Part shown: piece by piece, positions 46,808-55,478 of the stretch
How positions within the stretch are numbered: position 1 is the first letter of the stretch
How the letters are laid out: each line of letters opens with the position of its first letter
Assembly (NCBI RefSeq): GCF_007747215.1
Contig: NZ_CP036273.1
Location: 5,626,322-5,690,321 of the forward strand
Reading direction: 5' to 3'
From: Urbifossiella limnaea
GTDB lineage: Bacteria > Planctomycetota > Planctomycetia > Gemmatales > Gemmataceae
DNA length: 64,000 bases
The notes under the pieces: model-generated
The model's database searches: none
Told to the model about the DNA's origin: nothing
The model's input: only the letters and a program-made list of their open reading frames with translations
Translations under genes and position numbers: made by a program

Positions 46808-48448
46808 ATGGAGAGTCCCGTGCCACGGACGGCGGTGGGGCGGCGCGCGGCGGACCTGCCGTGGCTGTGCCCGAACACGACCGGGCTGGTCGCGCTGGCC
46901 GAGCGGCCGGACGACCTCCCCGCGCTCGCCGTCGCCGACCCAGCGTTGCTGGCATTTCTTGCGCGGTTCGCGCTCGGCACGGACGGCCGCGTCTGCCCCC
47001 AACGCTTGAACGGACCGCAGTTGCCCGAGGCGGCGGCCGCGTTCCTCGCTCACTCCGAAGCCGGCTGGCTCGACCCGCTCTCGGCGGTAATCGTTGAGAT
47101 CGATGCCGTCGGCGGCCGCGCGGCGGAAGTAGCACGATCGCTCGCCGAACAGACGGGCCGCGCCGACCCGGACGCCGCGGAATTGGCCGCGCGGTTGGCG
47201 CCGCTCGGGTGGTACGCCGTCGCCGCGGCGGACAGGGCGGCCGCGGTTGCGTGCCTGCGGGCCGCGGACCCGGCTGCCTACCAGCGCGAGCATTGGGGAC
47301 ACGACGCCCATGCAATCACCCGGCGGCTGACGATGCGGTGGCGCTTCCCCGGGTGGTTGGCGACTGCGCTCGGCGGGCTCGGCCTGCCGGACTCGGCGCG
47401 CGCCGACGCCCTGGCCGACGTGGTGGCGCTGGCCGTCGCCGAAGCCCAGCGCGAGACCCGCGACCTGGGGCTGACGCCGAAGGTGGACGTTCAGCGGCTG
47501 CACGCCCGCCTGGCGAGCGGCCCGCGTCAGCGGGCTGTGCCTTTCGTCGCTGATGGGTGGGAGCAAGCGCACGCCGACGCGGGCCGCTCGCCTTCGGCCC
47601 TCAACCCGAATCCGTACCGCGTGCCGCTGCTACCGACGTTGCTCCGCACCGCCGCCGACGCCCGCCGCCGCAACGGCGCCGCGCTGGTGCTGCGCCTGGA
47701 AGCCGAGATCGACACGCTGCACGCCCGGCTCGCTGATGAGACCGCAAACGTCGATTTGCAGGCGGCGAAACTGGCGGCGCTGGCCGAGTTCGCGGCCGGG
47801 GCCGGGCACGAGATCAACAACCCGCTCGCCGTCATTTCGGGCCACGCCCAGCGGCTCATTCGCACCGAACAGGACGACGACCGCGCCGACAGTCTTCGCA
47901 CCGTCGTCCGCCAGACGCAGCGAATTGCCGGCATCCTCCGCGAGGTGATGCAGTTCGCCCGCCCGCCGAAGCCCACGCCCGGCCGGGTGGCGGTCGCGGA
48001 GTTGTTCGCGGCGGTGGTGACGGAGCAAGAGCCGTTCGCCGCGGAGCGGTCGGTGCGGCTCGAGGCGACCGACGCCGCCGGGTCCGTCGACGCCGACGCG
48101 GGTCAGCTACGGACGGCGGTCGCGGCGGTCGTCCGCAACGCGATCGAGGCGGCCGGCGCCGACGGCTGGGTCCGCCTCCGGGCCGAAGCCGGCGCGACGA
48201 CCGTGCGGCTCCTGGTCGAGGACGGCGGGCCGGGACTGACGGCGGACGTGGCGACGCACGCCTTCGACCCCTTCTACTGCGGCCGACCCGCCGGTCGCGG
48301 TCGCGGGCTCGGCCTGCCGACCGCCTGGCGCCTGGCCCGCCAGAACGGCGGCGACCTGCGCCACGAACCCGGCGCAGGCCCCACGCGGTTCGTGTTCACG
48401 TTCCCCGCCGCGCGGGAATCGGCATTCCCGACGCGGGAAGCGGCGTAG
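46808..48448 (+). CDS. Sensor histidine kinase, HDOD-like N-terminus, palindrome in frame
   Basis: A 546-residue kinase. Residues about 20-230 are helical with features of an HDOD-like regulator (FLARFALGTDGRVCPQRL, LAARLAPLGWYAVAAA). The dimerisation helix has phosphoacceptor H334 (GAGHEINNPLAVISGHAQRL), and the ATPase domain shows VVRNAIEAAG, EDGGPGL and GRGLGLPTAWRLA. Residues about 236-262 (LASGPRQRAVPF...ADAGRSP) are encoded by the GGCGAGCGGC palindrome. The ATG at 46808 has no Shine-Dalgarno because a palindrome ends just before it; the GTG at 46820 (VPRTAVGRR) has GGAGAG 5 bases upstream and could be the real start. Confidence 0.85.
   Translation: MESPVPRTAVGRRAADLPWLCPNTTGLVALAERPDDLPALAVADPALLAFLARFALGTDGRVCPQRLNGPQLPEAAAAFLAHSEAGWLDPLSAVIVEIDAVGGRAAEVARSLAEQTGRADPDAAELAARLAPLGWYAVAAADRAAAVACLRAADPAAYQREHWGHDAHAITRRLTMRWRFPGWLATALGGLGLPDSARADALADVVALAVAEAQRETRDLGLTPKVDVQRLHARLASGPRQRAVPFVADGWEQAHADAGRSPSALNPNPYRVPLLPTLLRTAADARRRNGAALVLRLEAEIDTLHARLADETANVDLQAAKLAALAEFAAGAGHEINNPLAVISGHAQRLIRTEQDDDRADSLRTVVRQTQRIAGILREVMQFARPPKPTPGRVAVAELFAAVVTEQEPFAAERSVRLEATDAAGSVDADAGQLRTAVAAVVRNAIEAAGADGWVRLRAEAGATTVRLLVEDGGPGLTADVATHAFDPFYCGRPAGRGRGLGLPTAWRLARQNGGDLRHEPGAGPTRFVFTFPAARESAFPTREAA
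47512..47592. repeat. Palindrome, GGCGAGCGGC family, copy 3, in frame in the histidine kinase
   Basis: The left arm GGCGAGCGGCCCGCGTCAGC matches copy 2; the right arm GACGCGGGCCGCTCGCC pairs only over the outer 17 bases, and the inner right part is diverged. It is read in frame without a stop. Confidence 0.85.
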
Positions 48449-48539
48449 TCGATTTCGGTCCCTCCACGTCTTGAGTTCCGACACGCTCCGCCCTACGATT
48501 CGATCAGTTTCTCACCGGTCGCCGGGACGGAGTCCCGTC

Positions 48540-49280
48540 ATGTGGCCGCGAACTCTGTACGATCTGGCGCGTGGCGCGGCGGATCTGATTTTTCCGCCCG
48601 CCTGCCTCCTCTGCGACGCCGCCGAGGCCGAAGCCGCGCCGTTCCGGCATGGGTTCTGCTCGGCCTGTCGCGACGCCCTGACCGCCGATCCGGCGGCACG
48701 GTGTCCGAAGTGTGCGGCGACCGTCGGGCCGCACACCGACCTGAAGGGCGGTTGCCCGGCGTGCCGGGGCCGCGGCTTTGGGTTCGACGCCACCGTCCGA
48801 CTCGGCCCGTACGACGGGTCCTTGCGGGCCGCGATCTTGAAGACGAAGGGCTCGGCGGGCGAGCCGGTAGCCGAGATGCTCGGGCGGACGCTGGCCGAGG
48901 CGCGGGCGACCGAGTTGCGGGCGCTCGCGGCGACGGTGGTTGTGCCGGTTCCGCTGCACTGGCGCCGCAGATTGACACGCGGCTACAACCAGGCCGCTGC
49001 CGTCGCCGACGAGCTGGCGGCGGCGTTGAAGTTGCCCCTACGACCGGCGTGGCTGGTGCGGACGAAACCGGCCGAGCAACACACACAACCCTCCGCGACG
49101 GCACGGGCCGTGAACATCCGGGGCGCTTTCCGCGTGGGGCGCCGTGCAAGTTTCGCCGGGGCGTCGGTCCTCGTGGTGGATGACGTGATGACCACCGCGA
49201 GCACCGCGGCGGAGGCCGCCCGGATGATTCGAGCGGCGGGGGCGAGCCGGGTTGGAGTTGCCGTGTTGGCCCGGGCGTAA
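48540..49280 (+). CDS. ComF-family phosphoribosyltransferase-like protein
   Basis: A 246-residue protein with an N-terminal double zinc ribbon (CLLCDA, CSACRDA, CPKCAA, CPACRG, residues about 20-80) and a C-terminal PRTase domain carrying VLVVDDVMTTASTAAEAARMIRAAG, the PRPP-binding loop. ComF is required for DNA uptake in naturally competent bacteria, but many non-competent species keep homologues; a function here is not established. The ATG is chosen as the start of MWPRTLYDLARG. It follows the histidine kinase by 91 bases. Confidence 0.88.
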   Translation: MWPRTLYDLARGAADLIFPPACLLCDAAEAEAAPFRHGFCSACRDALTADPAARCPKCAATVGPHTDLKGGCPACRGRGFGFDATVRLGPYDGSLRAAILKTKGSAGEPVAEMLGRTLAEARATELRALAATVVVPVPLHWRRRLTRGYNQAAAVADELAAALKLPLRPAWLVRTKPAEQHTQPSATARAVNIRGAFRVGRRASFAGASVLVVDDVMTTASTAAEAARMIRAAGASRVGVAVLARA

Positions 49281-49459
49281 CGGTCGTGTCGAGGGGACCA
49301 GGAACGCCGGCCAGGACAGGCGGCGACACCCGGCGGGGGGTACCCGGCGGGCAAACTGCTGGTGAAGGACCGCCGGCGCGTCTGATAGAGAACGAGTATC
49401 CCGTGCGGGACGCTGTTCGGGGGAGCGGCGGCCCGCCGGCTTCTGGGGGACGAGTTACC

Positions 49460-50215
49460 ATGTTGCGGTTCGCGCTCGCGGCGGTGGGGGTGGCGCTTTC
49501 ACTCGGGTCGGCCGCGGCCAACCCCGCCGCCCTGTTCGCCGAGAAGGTGAAGGACTTCGGCCCGACCCCGCGGGGGCCGGTCGTCACCCACTACTTCCGC
49601 TTCACCAACACCACCAACCAGACGCTGACGCTCGGCCAGCCGCGCGTCTCGTGCGGCTGCGTGTCGGCGTCGGTCAGCCAGTTCACCGTCGCCCCCGGGC
49701 AGTCGGCCGCGATCATCGCGCAAATGAACACCACCCGCGCCGGCCCGGCCAACGTCACGAAGTCGGTGACCGTGTACGTGCCGTTCGTCTCCCCGAGCGC
49801 GACGGAGGTGTCGCTGCGGGTGCAGGCGGTGATCCGCGACGACCTGATCCTGTCGCCGGACACGATTAACCTCGGCACCGTCCGCAAGGGCCAGGCTCAC
49901 AACGGGCAGACGAAGGTGACGTTCACCTCCGACCCGGGGTGGCAGGTGAGCGAGGTGACCAGCACCGGGGCGTTCGTGAAGGCCGAGGCGAAGCTGGAGT
50001 CGCGGCAGGGCTCGATGGTGACGTACGCCGTGACGGTGACGCTCGACAAGGACTGCCCGGCCGGGTTCTGGGCCGCCGACCTGTACCTGAAGACGTCGAA
50101 CCCTGGGGTGGCGTCGGTCCGCGTGCCGGTGCTGGTGACGGTGACGCCGCCGGTGACGGTCAGCCCCGCGGCGGCACAGACCGGCGAGGAACCTGCGACG
50201 ACCGCGCGGCCGTAA
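49460..50215 (+). CDS. Exported DUF1573 protein
   Basis: A 251-residue exported protein with a signal peptide at about 1-20 (MLRFALAAVGVALSLGSAAA). DUF1573 is seen in HYFRFTNTTNQTLTLGQPRVSCGCVSASVSQFTVAPGQSA, with the SCGC motif near 60-63 that gives this immunoglobulin-like family its name in envelope proteins. A second, related segment starts at SPDTINLGTVRKGQAHNGQTKVTFTSD. Its function is unknown; proteins of this type are widespread in Planctomycetes and Bacteroidetes. GGGGGACG before the ATG acts as a Shine-Dalgarno. Confidence 0.85.
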   Translation: MLRFALAAVGVALSLGSAAANPAALFAEKVKDFGPTPRGPVVTHYFRFTNTTNQTLTLGQPRVSCGCVSASVSQFTVAPGQSAAIIAQMNTTRAGPANVTKSVTVYVPFVSPSATEVSLRVQAVIRDDLILSPDTINLGTVRKGQAHNGQTKVTFTSDPGWQVSEVTSTGAFVKAEAKLESRQGSMVTYAVTVTLDKDCPAGFWAADLYLKTSNPGVASVRVPVLVTVTPPVTVSPAAAQTGEEPATTARP

Positions 50216-50510
50216 CGTGTGGCCGGCTTCCAACCGGCCTAGCGGACTCAGTCCGGTTGGGAGCCGCCCCCAAGAAAATCTCAGGGCCGTCCCTGGGCTT
50301 TTCTACCTTGCCCCCCGCTCTGCGGGGGTGAGTGCATTTAGCCGCTCCGCGGCATGCCCCGTTTCTCCCCTCAGCAAGCTGAAGGGTTAACAGGCAGGCC
50401 GCGGAGCGGCCTAACACTCGTTCCCCCGCTCCGCGGGGTAACGAGATCGGTCCGTCTCAGCCTGAGACAGACGGGCGGCTCGTTCCCCCGCGGAGCGGGG
50501 GAACGAGGCT
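50216..50510. repeat. Cluster of stable hairpins between convergent genes
   Basis: Within 295 bases there are: GGCTTCCAACCGG pairing with CCGGTTGGGAGCC near 50225-50270; CAGGG-CCGT-CCCTG followed by GGGCTTTTC; TAGCCGCTCCGCGGC pairing with GCCGCGGAGCGGCCTA; CTCGTTCCCCCGC-TCC-GCGGGG..AACGAG; CGTCTCAG-CC-TGAGACAGACG; and CTCGTTCCCCCGC-GGA-GCGGGGGAACGAG. The two CTCGTTCCCC hairpins are copies of each other. No gene is visible. They may terminate the two convergent genes. Confidence 0.75.
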
Positions 50511-50744
50511 TCACACTTGCTCGTTCGGGTACTCGTGGTCGAGGATCGTCTTGATCGTTGGCATCCCGACCGGCGGGGCGAGGCCGGACAGCACACCGGT
50601 GTACCGCGCGAAGTAGTAATCCACGATCTCCTCACCCGCCGCCGTCCGCATCAGGCGGCCGAGTTCGGCCGCTCGCTCAGCCCGAGACTTCGACGGGTCC
50701 GCCTCCCCAGGACCGCGGTACTCCTGACCCCAGTTCAGATTCAT
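50511..50744 (-). CDS. Small hypothetical protein (77 aa)
   Basis: A 77-residue protein, MNLNWGQEYRGPGEADPSKSR and then RAAELGRLMRTAAGEEIVDYYFARYTGVLSGLAPPVGMPTIKTILDHEYPNEQV. GGAGGG lies 5 bases before the chosen ATG; the open frame extends further up but loses coding character. The C-terminal block (VGMPTIKTILDHEYP) looks conserved-like. No known family. It starts 158 bases from the divergent pyc gene. Confidence 0.55.
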   Translation of the reverse strand: MNLNWGQEYRGPGEADPSKSRAERAAELGRLMRTAAGEEIVDYYFARYTGVLSGLAPPVGMPTIKTILDHEYPNEQV

Positions 50745-50901
50745 CACATCCCTCCGATGCGGCATGCGCCGCTTTGCCACCAGTCGGAAGACCGGCGACG
50801 CCCCGAGTCTCGGGGCTACGCGGGCAGTCCCCGGGCTTTTTTGCGCGCATCGATTCCGTATCCCATCCGGCGTGCCCACCCTCTCCGAGGCCGCGCCGGA
50901 C

Positions 50902-53900
50902 ATGCCGGATTCGCTCCCCCAGCCCTTCAAGAAGCTCCTCGTCGCCAACCGCAGCGAGATCGCCACCCGGGTGTTCCGCTCGGCCCACGAGCTCGGCATC
51001 CGCACGGTCGCGGTGTACAGCCACGAAGACCGCTTCGCCCTCCACCGGTTCAAGGCCGACGAGGCGTACCAGGTCGGCAAGCCCGGCGAGCCCATCCGCT
51101 CGTACCTCGACATCCCCGGCATCGTGGCTCTGGCGAAGTCCGTGGGCGTGGACGCGATTCACCCCGGCTACGGCTTCCTGAGCGAGAACGCCGGCTTCGC
51201 CCGCGCCTGTGCCGACGCCGGCATCACGTTCGTCGGCCCGAAGCCGGACATCCTCGACAACCTCGGCGACAAGGTCGCAGCCCGCGCCATCGCCAAGAAG
51301 GCCGGCGTCCCCGTCCTGTCGGGGACTGACAACCCGCTGACATCCGCCGACGCGGCTTCGACACTCGCCGACGCGCTGGGTTACCCGGTGATCGTGAAGG
51401 CGTCGATGGGCGGCGGCGGGCGCGGGATGCGGGTGGTGCGGTCGGCGGACAAGTTGAAGGAGTCGGTGGAGTCGGCCCAGCGCGAGGCGGGCACGGCGTT
51501 CGGCGTGCCGGACGTGTTCCTGGAGAAGTTCGTCGAGCGGGCCAAGCACATCGAGGTGCAGCTGATCGGCGACCGCCACGGCGGGCTCGTTCACCTGTTC
51601 GAGCGCGACTGCTCCATCCAGCGGCGGCACCAAAAGGTCGTGGAGTTGGCCCCCGCCCCGAACCTGCCCGAGAAGGTGCGGAAGGAGATTCTCGACGCGG
51701 CGCTGGCGGTCGGCGGCGCGGTCGGGCTCGACAACGCGGGCACGGTCGAGTTCCTGTACGACACCGACGCCGGCAAGGTGTACTTCATCGAAGTCAACCC
51801 GCGCATCCAGGTCGAGCACACGGTCACCGAACAGGTGACGGGCTTCGACATCGTGCGCAGCCAAATCCTGATCGCCGGCGGGCTCCCCCTGAATCACCCC
51901 GAGGTGGGGCTGGTGCAGGAACAGATCGCCACGCAGGGGTTCGCCATCCAGTGCCGGGTGACGACGGAAGACCCCGCGAACGGCTTCGTGCCCGACTACG
52001 GCCGGCTGACGGCGTACCGCTCCAGCGGCGGCCCCGGCGTGCGGCTCGACGGCGGCACCGCGTTCGGCGGGGCGATCATCACGCCGTACTACGACTCGCT
52101 GCTGGTAAAGGTGACCGCCAGCGGCCGCCGCTTCGCCGACGCCGCAACGCGGATGGAGCGCTGTCTGCAAGAGTTCCGCATCCGCGGCGTGAAGACGAAC
52201 ATCCCGTTCCTGCTGAACCTGATCGAGCACCCGGAGTTCCTGGCCGGGAACGTGACGACGCGGTTCCTGGACGAGACGCCGGACCTGTTCAAGCTGTCCG
52301 GCCGCCGCGACCGCGCGACGAAGCTGCTCGCCTACGTCGCCGACGTGATCGTGAACGGCCACCCGGAGGTCCGTGGTGAAGGGGTGAAGGGGCGAAGGGG
52401 CGAAGGGGTGACGACCGGGCCGGGTTCCCTCACCCCTTCACCCCTTCACCCCTTCACCCCTTCACCGGCGCTCCCTGAAGGCACCCGCGATTACTTCAAG
52501 GCCCACGGCGCCAAGAAGCTCGCCCAGTGGGTGAAGGAGCAGAAGCGCCTCCTCGTCACCGACACGACGATGCGCGACGCCCACCAGTCGCTCCTGGCGA
52601 CGCGGATGCGCACCGCCGACATGCTCGCCGTCGCCCCGCGCTACGCCGCGGCGCACGCCAACTTCTTCTCCCTGGAGATGTGGGGCGGCGCCACCTTCGA
52701 CACGTCGATGCGCTTCCTCAAGGAGTCGCCGTGGGACCGGCTCGCCCGGCTGCGCGAGGCGGTGCCAAACATCCTGTTCCAGATGCTGCTCCGGGCCGCG
52801 AACGCCGTCGGCTACTCGAATTACCCCGACAACGTGGTGGACGAGTTCGTCCGCCTCTCGGCGCAGCACGGCATGGACATCTTCCGCGTGTTCGACGCCA
52901 ACAACTGGCTGCCGAACCTCCGCGTCGGCGTCGAGGCCGTGCTGAAGACCGACGCCATCTGCGAAGCGGCCGTGTGCTACACCGGCGACATCCTCGACCC
53001 GCGGCGCGACAAGTATTCGCTGACCTACTACGTGACACTGGCGAAGGAACTGGAGAAGCTCGGCACGCACTTCCTGGCCATCAAGGACATGGCCGGCCTG
53101 CTCAAGCCGTACGCCGCGAAGAAGCTCGTGAAGGCGCTCCGCGAGGCGGTCGGGCTGCCGATCCACTTCCACACGCACGACTCGGCCGGCGGGCAGGTCG
53201 CGGCCTACGTCATGGCCGCGGAGGAAGGCGTCGATATCGTCGATTGCGCCTTCGCCCCGCTGGCCGGGAACACGGCGCAACCCAGCCTCAACGCGCTGCA
53301 AGAGACGCTGCGCTTCACCGACCGCGACCCCGGTTTCGACTTCGACACGCTGCGCGAAACGGCCCTCTACTGGGAGCGCGTCCGCGGCTACTACGCGGCG
53401 TTCGAGACGGGGCAGCTGGCGGCGTCGGCCGACGTGTACCAGCACGAAATGCCCGGCGGCCAGTACGCCAACCTGTACCAGCAGGCGCAGTCGCTCGGGC
53501 TCGGCGACCGGTGGGCGGAGGTCGGCCCGATGTACGCCGCCGTGAACCAGCTGTTCGGCGACATCGTCAAGGTCACGCCCACGTCGAAGGTTGTGGGCGA
53601 CGCGGCGCTGTTCCTCCTGTCGCACGGCCTGACACCGGCGGACGCGCTCGACCCGAAGAAGGCCGTGTCGTTTCCCGAGTCGGTGGTCGAGTTCTTCGAG
53701 GGGAAGCTCGGCCAGCCGCCGGGCGGGTTCCCGAAGGAGCTCCAGGCGAAGGTGCTGCGCGGCAAGAAGCCGCTGACCGACCGCCCGGGGGCGCTTCTCT
53801 CGCCGACCGACTTCGGCAAGGCGCGGGTCGACTTGGAGAAGAAGCTGGGCCGGCCGGCGAGCGAGACGGACGTGATCTCCTACGTCCTGTACCCGAAGGT

Positions 53901-54393
53901 GTTCCCCGAGTTCGCCGCGGCCGAGGCCAAGTACTCGGACCTGAGCGTGCTGCCGACGCCGGTGTTCTTCCACGGCATGGAGAAGGGCGACGAGGTCAGC
54001 ATCGAGATCGAGTCGGGTAAGACGTTGATCGTGAAGTTCCTGACAGTCGGCGAGCCGCAGCCGGACGGCCGGCGCGTCGTGTACTTCGAGCTGAACGGCC
54101 AGCCGCGCGAGGTCGTGGTGGTGGACCGGTCGCTCGACGCGACCGCGACCAAGAGCCGCCCGAAGGCCGAGGTCGGGAACGCCAAGCACGTGGCGGCGCC
54201 GATGCCCGGCGCGGTGGTGGGAGTGGCCGTGGCCCCGGGCGAGGAGGTCGCCGCCGGGCAGAAGCTGATGACGCTCGAAGCGATGAAGATGGAGACGACG
54301 CTCTACGCCACCGTGGCAGGCAAGGTGGCCGAGGTGCTGGTCCGCCCCGGCATCCCGGTCGAGGGTGGCGACCTGGTGGTGCGATTCGAGTAA
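50902..54393 (+). CDS. pyc: Pyruvate carboxylase with palindrome-encoded insert
   Basis: A 1163-residue biotin enzyme that makes oxaloacetate from pyruvate and bicarbonate. Biotin carboxylase (about 8-460) has KASMGGGGRGMRVV, EVNPRIQVEHTVTE and the C-terminal lid; the carboxyltransferase domain begins near 545 (VTDTTMRDAHQSLLATR) with FDANNWL..CYTGDILDP and GHHFHTHDSAGG-like LPIHFHTHDSAGG; biotin is attached at K1129 (LEAMKMET). Residues about 492-522 are encoded by an octamer palindrome, in the linker between the carboxylase and transferase parts. It is the tetrameric, single-chain form. The ATG has no strong Shine-Dalgarno. Confidence 0.95.
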   Translation: MPDSLPQPFKKLLVANRSEIATRVFRSAHELGIRTVAVYSHEDRFALHRFKADEAYQVGKPGEPIRSYLDIPGIVALAKSVGVDAIHPGYGFLSENAGFARACADAGITFVGPKPDILDNLGDKVAARAIAKKAGVPVLSGTDNPLTSADAASTLADALGYPVIVKASMGGGGRGMRVVRSADKLKESVESAQREAGTAFGVPDVFLEKFVERAKHIEVQLIGDRHGGLVHLFERDCSIQRRHQKVVELAPAPNLPEKVRKEILDAALAVGGAVGLDNAGTVEFLYDTDAGKVYFIEVNPRIQVEHTVTEQVTGFDIVRSQILIAGGLPLNHPEVGLVQEQIATQGFAIQCRVTTEDPANGFVPDYGRLTAYRSSGGPGVRLDGGTAFGGAIITPYYDSLLVKVTASGRRFADAATRMERCLQEFRIRGVKTNIPFLLNLIEHPEFLAGNVTTRFLDETPDLFKLSGRRDRATKLLAYVADVIVNGHPEVRGEGVKGRRGEGVTTGPGSLTPSPLHPFTPSPALPEGTRDYFKAHGAKKLAQWVKEQKRLLVTDTTMRDAHQSLLATRMRTADMLAVAPRYAAAHANFFSLEMWGGATFDTSMRFLKESPWDRLARLREAVPNILFQMLLRAANAVGYSNYPDNVVDEFVRLSAQHGMDIFRVFDANNWLPNLRVGVEAVLKTDAICEAAVCYTGDILDPRRDKYSLTYYVTLAKELEKLGTHFLAIKDMAGLLKPYAAKKLVKALREAVGLPIHFHTHDSAGGQVAAYVMAAEEGVDIVDCAFAPLAGNTAQPSLNALQETLRFTDRDPGFDFDTLRETALYWERVRGYYAAFETGQLAASADVYQHEMPGGQYANLYQQAQSLGLGDRWAEVGPMYAAVNQLFGDIVKVTPTSKVVGDAALFLLSHGLTPADALDPKKAVSFPESVVEFFEGKLGQPPGGFPKELQAKVLRGKKPLTDRPGALLSPTDFGKARVDLEKKLGRPASETDVISYVLYPKVFPEFAAAEAKYSDLSVLPTPVFFHGMEKGDEVSIEIESGKTLIVKFLTVGEPQPDGRRVVYFELNGQPREVVVVDRSLDATATKSRPKAEVGNAKHVAAPMPGAVVGVAVAPGEEVAAGQKLMTLEAMKMETTLYATVAGKVAEVLVRPGIPVEGGDLVVRFE
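52375..52466. repeat. Tandem-octamer palindrome in frame in pyc
   Basis: The left arm is GGTGAAGG-GGTGAAGG-GGCGAAGG-GGCGAAGG-GGTGA; the right arm is more than four exact TCACCCCT octamers. Pairing covers about 37 bases with two wobble positions. The open reading frame is maintained, giving EVRGEGVKGRRGEGV and SLTPSPLHPFTPSP. Confidence 0.92.
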
Positions 54394-54408
54394 CCGCGGA
54401 GGTGCCCC

Positions 54409-55476
54409 GTGCTCACGACCCTCGTTACCGCCCTCGCCCTCGCCCAGCCGCCGACCATCACCGCCGCCGCCGGCACCGGCGAGAAGGGCTTCGCCGGCGA
54501 CGGCGGCCCCGCCACGAAGGCCAAGCTCGACCAGCCGTTCGACGTGGCGTTCGACCGCGCCGGGCACCTCTACTTCTCCGACACGTTCAACCACCGCATC
54601 CGCAAGGTGGACGCCAAAACCGGCGTGATCACCACGGTCGCCGGGTGCGGCAAGAAGAGCTACCACGGCGACGGCGGCCCGGCCACCGCTGCCGGCCTGA
54701 ACGAACCCTACGGCGTGGAGCTGGACGCCGACAGCAACCTGTACATCGTGGACCGCCTCAACTTCGTCGTGCGCCGCGTGGACGGCAAGACCGGCGTCAT
54801 CACCACCGTCGCGGGGAACGGCAAGGCGGCCTACGGCGGCGACGGCGGCCCCGCCACGCAGGCCGGGCTGAAGGAGCCGAACGGCATCTGCCTCGACGGC
54901 AAGGGGAAGCTCTACATCGCCGACGTGGCCGACCACCGCGTCCGCGTCGTGGACCTGAAGACGGGGATCATCACCACCCTGTGCGGCACCGGCAAGGGGG
55001 CCCGCGCAGGCGACGGCGGGCCGTTCAAGGAGGCCTCGCTCCTGGGCCCGCGGGCGGTCGCGATCGGGCCGGACGGCAAGCTCTACGTCGTCGAACGCAA
55101 CGGGAACTGCGTCCGCCGTATCGACCTCACCACGGGCACGATCGAGCGCTTCGCCGGCACCGGCGTGCGCGGCTACACCGGCGACGGCGCCGCGGCGCTG
55201 GACGCCACTTTCGACGGCCCGAAGGAGATCGACATCGACAAGGCCGGCAACGTGTACGTGGTGGACACCGAGAACGAGGCCATCCGCCGCATCGACGCCA
55301 AGACGCGGGTGGTGACGACGGTGGCGGGTCGCGGCCGCACCAAGACGCCGGGTCAGGGCGACGGTGGCCCGGCGACAGCAGCGACGCTCGGCCGGCCGCA
55401 CGGCGTGGCGGTCGGCCCCGACGGGGGGCTGTACATCGGCGACACGAACGCCCACCGCATCCGCGTCGTGCGGTGA
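54409..55476 (+). CDS. Exported NHL-repeat protein
   Basis: A 355-residue protein with a short N-terminal hydrophobic segment (MLTTLVTALALAQPP). Six NHL blades follow with the repeat pattern GDGGPATKAKLxxPFDVAFDRAGHLYFSDTFNHRIRKVDAKTGVITTVAGxGxxxYxGDGGPAT, spaced about 55 residues. This is a closed six-blade propeller, probably extracellular or periplasmic, a binding scaffold. The GTG start follows the pyc stop by 15 bases with GGAGG in the gap, suggesting co-transcription. Confidence 0.9.
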   Translation: MLTTLVTALALAQPPTITAAAGTGEKGFAGDGGPATKAKLDQPFDVAFDRAGHLYFSDTFNHRIRKVDAKTGVITTVAGCGKKSYHGDGGPATAAGLNEPYGVELDADSNLYIVDRLNFVVRRVDGKTGVITTVAGNGKAAYGGDGGPATQAGLKEPNGICLDGKGKLYIADVADHRVRVVDLKTGIITTLCGTGKGARAGDGGPFKEASLLGPRAVAIGPDGKLYVVERNGNCVRRIDLTTGTIERFAGTGVRGYTGDGAAALDATFDGPKEIDIDKAGNVYVVDTENEAIRRIDAKTRVVTTVAGRGRTKTPGQGDGGPATAATLGRPHGVAVGPDGGLYIGDTNAHRIRVVR

Positions 55477-55478
55477 GC

